A stretch of 61,057 nt of DNA, taken from positions 20,201-81,257 of the forward strand of contig CACWNY010000050.1 of NCBI GenBank assembly GCA_902762375.1. Reading direction: 5' to 3'. A program made the position numbers and the translations under genes. The notes beneath the pieces were generated by a model. It searched no databases, was not told the origin of the DNA, and saw nothing but the letters and a program-made list of their open reading frames with translations. Positions 17,152-24,525 of the stretch are shown here, in pieces (position 1 is the stretch's first letter; every line of letters begins with the position of its first letter). This DNA is from an uncultured Ruminococcus sp. (GTDB lineage: Bacteria > Bacillota > Clostridia > Oscillospirales > Acutalibacteraceae).

Positions 17152-18162
17152 TTACCTCTCTTTCAGATAAGCTACAATGAGTTGTGCTGTGGTTTCGATG
17201 TCGTTAAGGTCAACGATTTCGGCTTGTGTGTGCATATTTTTAATGGGAATACTTAAAAGGGCGGTGGGTATTCCACTGCCTGTTATGGTGAGTGCGTCAG
17301 CGTTTGTTCCTGTGGTACTGCTCATCACTTCAATCTGATAGGGTAAATCAAGATTTTCGGCAATCGTTTTAAATTGCGTGAACATCGTTCTGTCCAATAT
17401 AGGTGCTGTACCTATCATCGTTCCTTTTGACATTATGCCAGCTTTATCCGACGGTACATTCGGTTGTTGGGCAAAGCTGACATCTACCACTATTGCACAA
17501 TCGGGCATAATCGCAAACCCTGATGTTCGGCTTCCCAGAAATCCTGTTTCCTCCTGAACACTCAGTACGATTTTGACACAACTGTTAATTGTTTCGTTCT
17601 GTAAAAGTTCGGCAACCCGAATAAGTGTACAGACACCTGCTTTATTGTCGATACCGCCTGCTGTAAATTTTGTTCCCAATAGTTTTCGGGGATTGGCATA
17701 CACGCCGACTTTATCCCCCAAAGAAATATATTTTTCAACCTCTTGCTTTGATAGTCCTGTATCGACATAGAGTGTATCCATTTTAGGGGCTTTATCCTCA
17801 CCGCCGTCAGAAAGATGAGGCGGTAAGCAAGAGATAATACCTTTCAGCGTTTTTTCTTTTCCGAAAACATTGACGATACTTCCCAGTACGACCCGTCTGT
17901 CGATACCACCGCAGTTTGTGATTTTCAGAAAGCCGTTTTCATGGATATAGGATACAGTAAACCCTATACGGTCGTTATGTGCGTCCAGCAAGACAACATC
18001 TTTACTTTCGGTATTGCCGACAGTAGCAATGATATTGCCGTTATGGTCAAGAGTAATAGCAGTATTTTTTTTGAAAAGGGTTGTTATCTGTTTCAGGCTG
18101 TTTTCTTCACTGCCTGATATTGTATAGGAATGACATAATTTTGTCAGAATCTTCTCTGTCAT
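17152..18162 (-). CDS. M42 family metallo-aminopeptidase (second paralogue)
   Basis: 336-residue paralogue of the next gene. It has LLDAHNDRIGFTV where HxDE is usual (His-Asn-Asp), GIDNKAGVC, VQEETGFLGS and TTGTNADA. The first metal motif reads AHNDRIG instead of AHMDEVG, keeping His and Asp. I chose ATG 18162, preceded by GGAGGAG at 7 bases; the frame extends to 18213 only through repeat-flanking sequence. The pair and the acetyltransferase form a three-gene operon, perhaps encoding a hetero-oligomeric peptidase. Confidence 0.9.
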   Translation of the reverse strand: MTEKILTKLCHSYTISGSEENSLKQITTLFKKNTAITLDHNGNIIATVGNTESKDVVLLDAHNDRIGFTVSYIHENGFLKITNCGGIDRRVVLGSIVNVFGKEKTLKGIISCLPPHLSDGGEDKAPKMDTLYVDTGLSKQEVEKYISLGDKVGVYANPRKLLGTKFTAGGIDNKAGVCTLIRVAELLQNETINSCVKIVLSVQEETGFLGSRTSGFAIMPDCAIVVDVSFAQQPNVPSDKAGIMSKGTMIGTAPILDRTMFTQFKTIAENLDLPYQIEVMSSTTGTNADALTITGSGIPTALLSIPIKNMHTQAEIVDLNDIETTAQLIVAYLKER

Positions 18163-18189
18163 GAAAACTCCTCCACTTTTGAAAAGAGT

Positions 18190-18358
18190 ATGTTTTTGCT
18201 TACGCAAAAACATATTTCAGCAAAATTTTCTTACGAAAATTTTGTATTGATTTTCGGGAGTTTAAGGGCTTCGCCCTTAAAAATCCCACGAGGGGCTTTG
18301 CCCCTCGACCCCACCACTTTTTGAAAAAAGTGGACAAAAACTTTTAATTGTCACAGCT
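18190..18358 (-). repeat. Hairpin repeat, reverse, with a doubled H4
   Basis: Two H4-type palindromes in tandem: ATGTTTTTGC/GCAAAAACAT (18190-18213) and CAAAATTTTC/GAAAATTTTG (18221 on), then H3, H2 with a covarying outer pair (CGAGGGG/CCCCTCG), and H1. Confidence 0.85.
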
Positions 18359-19033
18359 TTACATGGTATCGAACCCGTAACGCTGATAGCGGAAAAGAAT
18401 ATTATCAGCCCAAGCACGGTCAATTTTGACAAAGCCTTTCATTTCACGCTCTTTTTTCCCCAGACGGCTGACAATATTCCATGATTTTTTATAAACATCA
18501 AGTTTTGTGGATTGTGTAAAGGGTTCTTTGGTATCTTCGAGGAAAAAGGTGAAACCTATGATATTCTGTTCTTTATTGTAGACGGAGAAATAGCCGTCAT
18601 TGAGGTTGATATTTCTTTTTTCGTGAATAGCACCTGCGACAGCGGATTTCGTGAGTTCCACTGCCATATCATCAAGTTCCGCCTCAAAGATGATGATTTT
18701 TTCCCGAAATTCATTGAAAGTGGCAACAATTCTCTTTTTAATTCTGGGCATATTTTCAAATTCGCTTTCGATATTGCGGTCAGAAATCAATCCTTTGTCG
18801 ATATTGGGAATAAAGTAGACCATGAATTTTCCCTTGACATCGTTATACAGACAAGGATAGTACAGTCTTGCACGGTATTCGCAATAAGGACAGTAAAAGT
18901 CGAAAAGCTGACCTGAAAGGATTTTATTTCTTAATTTTTCATCATCTTGTGCATTGATACTCTTATAGACATGAATGTGATTTTTAGACGCACACTGTGG
19001 ACAGTGAAGCTGTTTGATATCTACCAAAGCCAT
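18359..19033 (-). CDS. CpXC domain protein
   Basis: 224-residue cytoplasmic protein with an N-terminal zinc-ribbon-like CpXC domain: LHCPQCASKN (Cys 10, 13) and DFYCPYCEYRA (about 46-56), spaced as in the family. The C-terminal two thirds is unassigned alpha/beta. No enzymatic motif is seen. Its stop codon abuts the hairpin repeat. It lies downstream of lexA on the same strand with a 30-base gap, so it may be co-transcribed and LexA-controlled (inference). Confidence 0.8.
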   Translation of the reverse strand: MALVDIKQLHCPQCASKNHIHVYKSINAQDDEKLRNKILSGQLFDFYCPYCEYRARLYYPCLYNDVKGKFMVYFIPNIDKGLISDRNIESEFENMPRIKKRIVATFNEFREKIIIFEAELDDMAVELTKSAVAGAIHEKRNINLNDGYFSVYNKEQNIIGFTFFLEDTKEPFTQSTKLDVYKKSWNIVSRLGKKEREMKGFVKIDRAWADNILFRYQRYGFDTM

Positions 19034-19063
19034 AAATTCATCTCCGTTCCGACAGAAAATTTA

Positions 19064-19651
19064 TCAGTAGTATCGTATTACAGAAATGACCTGACCCAAT
19101 ACACAGCAATCGTCAGAAATGATAGGTTTAAAGGTATCGTTTTCGGGTTGCAGACGAAAATGACCGTTTTCCTTGTAGAAGCGTTTGACGGTAGCTTCAT
19201 CATCAATCATTGCCACGACTATCTGACCGTTTTCGGCTACAGGTGTCTTATGCACAACCACAATGTCGTTATCCAGAATACCTGCATTGACCATACTTTC
19301 TCCGACTACTCTCAGAGCAAAGAGTTCTCTGCCACGCCGTACCTTTTCGCTTATAGGGAGATAGCCTTCCACATCTTCTACTGCCAGTATGGGAACACCT
19401 GCCGTTACTCTGCCTAAAATGGGAATGAATGCGGTATAATCTTCACTAAGACGGATAGAACGGTTTGTGCCTTTATTGCGTACAATAAGACCTTTGTCCT
19501 CAAGGGTCTGGAGATGGTTGTGTACGGTTGCGGTGGACTTCAGACCTGTAGCATTGCATATTTCTCTCACTGACGGCGATACCCCGTCCTGTAAGGAATT
19601 GCGGATAAAATCCAGTATTTTTCTTTGGCTGTTAGTTATATTTGTTGTCAT
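19064..19651 (-). CDS. lexA: LexA repressor
   Basis: SOS-response repressor and self-cleaving serine protease, 195 residues. Winged-helix DNA-binding domain at 1-68 with recognition helix around SPSVREICNATGLKS, cleavage site Ala84-Gly85 (RVTAGVP), catalytic Ser119 (GESM) and Lys156 (TVKRFY). SD GGAG. An AAACATTTGTTT palindrome overlaps its -35 region and is a candidate auto-operator. Confidence 0.97.
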   Translation of the reverse strand: MTTNITNSQRKILDFIRNSLQDGVSPSVREICNATGLKSTATVHNHLQTLEDKGLIVRNKGTNRSIRLSEDYTAFIPILGRVTAGVPILAVEDVEGYLPISEKVRRGRELFALRVVGESMVNAGILDNDIVVVHKTPVAENGQIVVAMIDDEATVKRFYKENGHFRLQPENDTFKPIISDDCCVLGQVISVIRYY

Positions 19652-19695
19652 TTAGTGAACACTCCTTTAATTTAATGCTAACTATCTGTTACATT

Positions 19696-19733
19696 ATTAT
19701 AGCATATTTTTTATAACTCGTAAACATTTGTTT
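19696..19733 (-). promoter_or_regulatory. lexA promoter with putative SOS box
   Basis: Minus-strand extended -10 TGCTATAAT (hexamer 19696-19701) with a weak -35 TTTACG (19719-19724), 17-base spacer. The palindrome AAACATTTGTTT (19722-19733) resembles the GAAC-N4-GTTY operator of Gram-positive LexA and overlaps the -35. Confidence 0.55.
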
Positions 19734-19740
19734 TAAAAAA

Positions 19741-19964
19741 ATATTCAGGATTTTCCGACAAATTAGGCTAGATTATTCATAATAGATTAGCCGTTTATTC
19801 AACGATTATTCATACGATGTTAATAAGTAAATATTATTATTTTACCATACTCAATGACGGAACCGCATCGTCTGAGTATGTTATGTTCTACCCTCCTCAA
19901 AAATGTACCCCTCAAACAAAACGAAAAACGCCTCCTTATTACGGACAGCGTTTTTTGTTTTTTG
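19741..19964. other. Intergenic region with hairpins, no gene seen
   Basis: Holds a hairpin ATACTCA...TGAGTAT with an inner GACG/CGTC stem (19849-19878) and a weak terminator-like hairpin AAAAACGC/GCGTTTTTT (19922-19956) that could end transcription of the upstream membrane-protein operon on the minus strand. No frame with a good SD was found. Confidence 0.4.
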
Positions 19965-20264
19965 TTAAAGGGCTACCGCCTTTAAAATCCTGTTTTAAGG
20001 GCTTTGCCCTTAAAAATCCCACAAGGGGCGTTGCCCCTTGACCCCACGAACTTTTTGAAAAAAGTTCGACAAAAACTTTTATGGCTCACTTCGTTCGGAA
20101 TGTTCATCTAAGTGTCAGCTATGACAATTAAAAGTTTTTTGTCCACTTTTTTTCAAAAAAGTGGGCAGGGTTAAGGGACGGCAGCCCCTTAGCAGGATTT
20201 TTAAGGGCGGCAGCCCTTAAATCTCAGGGATTCGGGGAGGAACTCCCCGAAGAAGTGGTGGGGT
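19965..20264. repeat. Hairpin repeat, head-to-head dimer overlapping a gene end
   Basis: Reverse half (two H3 units, H2, H1 with GTTCG stem), linker with CACTTCGTTCGG, then forward half (H1 with CCAC stem, H2, H3) and a final TCGGGGA/TCCCCGA hairpin. The right end codes for the tail of the next protein. Confidence 0.85.
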
Positions 20265-22041
20265 AGTCAGTGATACCTTTGCCAGTGTTGGGGTTAAAGT
20301 GTGAGTAAATGGAATCGCTGATGAATATGGACACCAGAATGATACAAATTGGTATGACAACTTTCAGATTTTTCTTTTTTATCACATTGTCCATGAACGG
20401 AGCAATCAGATAAACCACAGCAATACCGCCCAGTCCGAACACCAACAGCCCTTCCGCACAGATACGACCATCTATATTCAGGAAATAACCACTGTAATCC
20501 CACCATTTCTGACCCATAGACTTTTCCAGTTGAAGTGATGTGAAAAATTCTACAATACCGCACAGGACAATCGCTGTCAGAAATTCGACAATAGGTTTAT
20601 CACGGAATTTGTTCAGCACAATGACAATCATGATACTACCAGCTCCGTAAATCGGCAACCATGGACCGTGCATGACCCCTCTGTTGACAAATACACCGTC
20701 AGAAACCAGATGTAAAGCGACTTCCCATGACCAGCCGATAAAACATAAGGTAAAGAATATTAAAATCAACGAACTTACCGAATAATGACGGATACAGTGC
20801 AGACTTTCCATAATGGTCTGTTTTTCCTTTTTAACGGTGTTGGGAGAAAGCAGAGAGGGATAACTCTTTTTCTGACAGGCATTTTCATATTTTATCAGTT
20901 TCAGTTTAGTTTCCATGTAGTGGGAATATTCTTCCTCACTCTCATCGTAACGCAACACTACACCGAAAATATCCGCAAAAAATCGGGCTATGCCATGTTT
21001 TTGTGTATAACCTTTGTCCACAATAGCTCTGTAGGTATCAATATTGGCATAATGCTGATACAATTCTTTGTCCGTAGCAAATTCGTACAGATAAACATCG
21101 TTCAGCTTTACGGCATTGGGAATATCGTTCTTTTGGGCCTGATTTCTGAAGTAGGTATAATATTCTGCATAAGTTGACTCTTTGTACGGAGCAATATAGA
21201 ATAAATTCAGCAGACCAAACAGAAATACAATATCCAGAATATCCCAGCCAATAAAACTCCAGTCATTGACAAATAATTCCCACTTATGCCCTTTCATCAT
21301 CTTTCGGGAAAGGGTGATGGCTTCCAGAGGTTTAATATTCGGATTTTCCGCAACGATATACGGTACCATAGCATAAGAATAGGATTTGATAATACCACCG
21401 ATAATGGTGATGTTCCAGAGTAGCTGAAAGATATAAGTCACCAGCATGGTCATAGACGCATTGATAAACGATTTCTGTCTGACCAGCCATAAAAAATTAT
21501 CCAATGAGGATTTTTCATAGAGCCGTCCTTCCAGAAAAAATCTTCCCATAATGACCCTGTAAGTATTAATGAAAAATATCCACACCAACAGCATGAATAT
21601 TGATGAAATAAAAATACCGACCTTTTCGATACTGTGGGTAGTAATCATATGTTCGACAGCGGAAACTGCTGTAACCAGCGGTGAACCCGACGCATGAACA
21701 TTGACAAAATTCGCAAATACACCATCTTGCTTACCCAGTTCCACAAAACCAAAATGTCCCGTAGACAATTTTTTCAATTCTTCCTCTTCCAGCGTGATTT
21801 TCAGTATATCATTGATAACATCTGTCAGATTTGCTCCTGAAATGGTATCGTAAGTCGTGGTCTGCTGTGGCGTATCGTAGTCCACCATAGAACGGAAAAG
21901 AGAAATTGAACTTGTATAGGCAACGCCTATGACAGCTGCTATCAGACATATCATGACAAACAAGGGGTAGTGCCTTTTGATATTTCCTTTGGCGGATTTT
22001 TTGAATATTTTTCGTCTTTGGCTTTGTGTCATCTCCATCAT
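20224..22041 (-). CDS. Multi-span membrane protein: DUF975-like plus ABC_trans_CmpB-like
   Basis: 605-residue integral membrane protein. The N-terminal half (1-330), with about six spans, resembles DUF975 proteins. The C-terminal half (about 430-590) matches 'putative ABC-transporter type IV' (CmpB-like) proteins: CFIGWSWEVALHL, GPWLPIYGAGS and KWWDYSGYFLNIDGRICAEGLL are hallmark segments. The two families are often neighbours; here they are fused. The last residues (TTSSGSSSPNP) are encoded by a hairpin repeat. Function unknown; the ABC name is historical. Confidence 0.8.
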   Translation of the reverse strand: MMEMTQSQRRKIFKKSAKGNIKRHYPLFVMICLIAAVIGVAYTSSISLFRSMVDYDTPQQTTTYDTISGANLTDVINDILKITLEEEELKKLSTGHFGFVELGKQDGVFANFVNVHASGSPLVTAVSAVEHMITTHSIEKVGIFISSIFMLLVWIFFINTYRVIMGRFFLEGRLYEKSSLDNFLWLVRQKSFINASMTMLVTYIFQLLWNITIIGGIIKSYSYAMVPYIVAENPNIKPLEAITLSRKMMKGHKWELFVNDWSFIGWDILDIVFLFGLLNLFYIAPYKESTYAEYYTYFRNQAQKNDIPNAVKLNDVYLYEFATDKELYQHYANIDTYRAIVDKGYTQKHGIARFFADIFGVVLRYDESEEEYSHYMETKLKLIKYENACQKKSYPSLLSPNTVKKEKQTIMESLHCIRHYSVSSLILIFFTLCFIGWSWEVALHLVSDGVFVNRGVMHGPWLPIYGAGSIMIVIVLNKFRDKPIVEFLTAIVLCGIVEFFTSLQLEKSMGQKWWDYSGYFLNIDGRICAEGLLVFGLGGIAVVYLIAPFMDNVIKKKNLKVVIPICIILVSIFISDSIYSHFNPNTGKGITDYPTTSSGSSSPNP

Positions 22042-22056
22042 ATTTAGTTCCTCCTT

Positions 22057-23280
22057 TTATTTGCTGAATGTGACATCGATACTCATTACTTCACTGTCTG
22101 TACCTGTTCTCATATAAGGACCCCACACTCCTAAACCTGATGTGGTGAACTGGTGCATATTGCCTATCTTCATATAACCATACGGATTTTCCCAACGCAG
22201 TTTAATAAAAAGTGTTCCTGGAAAAGTCTGTCCGTTGTGGGTGTGACCGCAAAGCAGTAAATCACAACCTGCCTTTTCCAGTTCTTCAAATTCGTCAGGT
22301 TCGTGGTAAATCACAAACACGGGATATTTCTTATCGATATCTTTCAAAAGTTCATCAGGAGTTAATCTTGTTCCTGTAGCAGAAATGATTTTTTCACTGT
22401 CGTTTCTGCCCGAAAGATAGAATTTGTTGTCAATCAGTACATTTTCATCACACAACAGGTGAATATTGGCTTTCTGTAAAAATTCCACCATTCGGTCATC
22501 ACGGTGTAAAGTTTTGTCGGAACTGACGGTGAAACCCACAAACAATGTTTCGCTGATATCATGATTACCCCAACAAGCATAAGTACCATACTTACTTTTG
22601 ATACTGCCAAGCAGTTGGCAAAGTTTGTCAGGATTGTCCAGAGCATCATAATCGTTGTCAAAGATATCTCCCGCAATCACCACCAAATCCGCATTCTGTT
22701 GATTGATGATATCGACCATCTGTTCAATATGCGGTACACCGATACTGTAGCCCATGTGCAAATCCGCTACCAGAATGACTTTCATCTTGTCGATACCCTC
22801 AACAGTTTTGTTTATCTTGACAGAATGTTCCGTAAGCTGTACCTTTCTGGCATGAACCATACCGTAGACAGATGTTCCTGTCACAATCAGAAAAGCGAGT
22901 GTTCCTGCAATCAGTCTGACAGAAGTTTTCATGATAAATTTTTTCCTGTCTTTTCGGATAACGCCGATTATCTGTACGACCAAATCCACCAGAGTAACTG
23001 TCAGGAAAAGATATTCAAAAATACCTATCCAGTAATTATTGAGTAGCTGTCCTGTATGTTTGATTTTGGTGTTGAGCGGTAACAGATAACTCCATAACGG
23101 CAACAGGGCGACCAGTGCGAAAATGACTGAAAAAATAATTCTGAACGGTTTTCCTGAAAAGAGTTTCAGCGGTATGGCACCCAGAAAACGGAAAATCCGA
23201 TTGACGATGTACACACACACCAAAGCATATACGGGCGATAATAAAAATCCTATCATACTACGATACGCCTGCTTTCTCAA
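22057..23280 (-). CDS. Membrane-anchored metallophosphoesterase (YkuE-like)
   Basis: 407 residues: three or four membrane spans in 1-145, then a calcineurin-type phosphoesterase domain with DLHMG, GDIFDND, GNHD, YHEPDE and CGHTHNGQ, all the di-metal ligands. It likely hydrolyses a lipid or wall-linked phosphoester at the membrane. The TTG at 23280 is the longest start, with poor SD; an ATG at 23256 is an alternative. It lies 15 bases upstream of the membrane-protein gene, probably one operon. Confidence 0.85.
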   Translation of the reverse strand: MRKQAYRSMIGFLLSPVYALVCVYIVNRIFRFLGAIPLKLFSGKPFRIIFSVIFALVALLPLWSYLLPLNTKIKHTGQLLNNYWIGIFEYLFLTVTLVDLVVQIIGVIRKDRKKFIMKTSVRLIAGTLAFLIVTGTSVYGMVHARKVQLTEHSVKINKTVEGIDKMKVILVADLHMGYSIGVPHIEQMVDIINQQNADLVVIAGDIFDNDYDALDNPDKLCQLLGSIKSKYGTYACWGNHDISETLFVGFTVSSDKTLHRDDRMVEFLQKANIHLLCDENVLIDNKFYLSGRNDSEKIISATGTRLTPDELLKDIDKKYPVFVIYHEPDEFEELEKAGCDLLLCGHTHNGQTFPGTLFIKLRWENPYGYMKIGNMHQFTTSGLGVWGPYMRTGTDSEVMSIDVTFSK

Positions 23281-23358
23281 ATATTTTTCTTAATTATAAC
23301 AAAAATCGACTTTGATTTCCATACAATCCTAAAATTTCTTCGATAAATTATTTTCCAA

Positions 23359-23391
23359 AATGCGTAATTCGTAATGCGTAATTCGTAATTA
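23359..23391. repeat. AATGCGTAATTCGT tandem repeat (about two units)
   Basis: Same array as at 15238 and 49451, again directly flanking a hairpin repeat. Confidence 0.75.
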
Positions 23392-23406
23392 TCGAAAAAC
23401 AACCTC

Positions 23407-23559
23407 TAGCTATGACAATTAAAAGTTTTTGTCCACTTTTTTCAAAAAGTGGGCAGGGTTAAGGGGCGGCAGCCCCTTAGCAGGATTTTTAAGGGCGAAG
23501 CCCTTAAACTCCCAAAAATCAAATCAAAATTTGCGTACGCAAATTTTGACAATAACTAT
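23407..23559 (+). repeat. Hairpin repeat, forward
   Basis: H1-H4 complete, with H4 centre GCGTACGC giving a fully palindromic CAAAATTTGCGTACGCAAATTTTG-type stem; right end GACAATAACTATT. Confidence 0.85.
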
Positions 23560-23570
23560 TCGGACTAAAC

Positions 23571-23613
23571 AAAAAAGCCGTTGTGAAAAATAATATTTCA
23601 CAACAGCCTTTTT
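23571..23613 (-). terminator. Terminator of the AlkD-like gene
   Basis: AAAAAGCCGTTGTGAAA pairs with TTTCACAACAGCCTTTTT across a short AT loop. T-runs occur on both strands, so it may be bidirectional. Confidence 0.8.
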
Positions 23614-23631
23614 GGGAATGACAAATATCAT

Positions 23632-24333
23632 TTAAAATCTATATTGTAGCAAGCGGATTTTATCTTCATCGCTGACACGCCGACTTTCACGGCATTTCTG
23701 AACAGCTTTATTCTGAACAAATTTGTCGAAAATTTTTGCCTGAAACAACGGCAAGGTCTGTTCAGGAAATTTGATATAACATTCGCACAAAGCCCACGCA
23801 ACCGCCATCTGCACATAATATGCCTTATGGGTGACAGTCTTTAAAGTATCGAGTGTTACCGCTATCCAATCTTCACACACATAATTCCGCAGGAGCATGA
23901 CCACACCAAAACGAACAGAAAATTCTTTTTCAGAAGTAAGATACGGCTGTAAAAAGCCATAGAAATTTTCTTTATCCGCATGAGCAATTCTGATACTGCT
24001 ACAAAAGGTATCGCATATTGCCCAGTCAGTAATCAGCGGTACAAAATCCGTGATATAAGCAAGTTTCTTTTGATAATCGCATTTAAGTAAGCCCGTGACA
24101 ATCCCTCTGAGCATGACTTCCTCATAAAATTCATTGTCAGCAGAAGAAAAATAATCGTCAATATTATCACATTCAGCGAGAATTTCTCTGGCAAGTTTAC
24201 GGAGTTTCGGTATGGGAATACCCAGAAAGAGCATTTGACTTTTCACATCAGGAACAAGTTTCTGATGAAAATCACGGTATTTTTCATCAGCCATATTCTG
24301 CAAAGTGATTTTAAGTTGCGGATAGTCATACAT
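23632..24333 (-). CDS. DNA alkylation repair protein, AlkD-like HEAT-repeat glycosylase
   Basis: 233-residue all-helical protein of the AlkC/AlkD family, excising alkylated bases. LGIPIPKLRKLAREI, the W-C-D segment DWAICDTFCSS (which carries the catalytic-type Asp), and RRVSDEDKIRLL at the end match family blocks. The start is ATG 24333 with AAGAGG at 9 bases; the frame upstream to 24432 is repeat sequence. Confidence 0.88.
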   Translation of the reverse strand: MYDYPQLKITLQNMADEKYRDFHQKLVPDVKSQMLFLGIPIPKLRKLAREILAECDNIDDYFSSADNEFYEEVMLRGIVTGLLKCDYQKKLAYITDFVPLITDWAICDTFCSSIRIAHADKENFYGFLQPYLTSEKEFSVRFGVVMLLRNYVCEDWIAVTLDTLKTVTHKAYYVQMAVAWALCECYIKFPEQTLPLFQAKIFDKFVQNKAVQKCRESRRVSDEDKIRLLQYRF

Positions 24334-24360
24334 AGGAGAATACCTCTTACAGATAATTAA

Positions 24361-24525
24361 TGTCAAAATTTGCTTACGCAAATTTTGTTTGAATTTTGAT
24401 GAGTTTAAGGGCTTTGCCCTTAAAAATCCCACAAGGGGCGTTGCCCCTTGACCCCACGAACTTTTTGAAAAAAGTTCGACAAAAACTTCCCCTTAGCGGG
24501 ATTTTTAAGGGTGGCAACCCTTAAA
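24361..24525 (-). repeat. Hairpin repeat, reverse, chimeric end
   Basis: H4, H3, H2 and H1 (GTTCG stem) in reverse, followed by a partial H2/H3 of the opposite orientation (CCCCTTAGCGGGATTTTTAAGGG). It abuts the metH stop codon. Confidence 0.8.
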
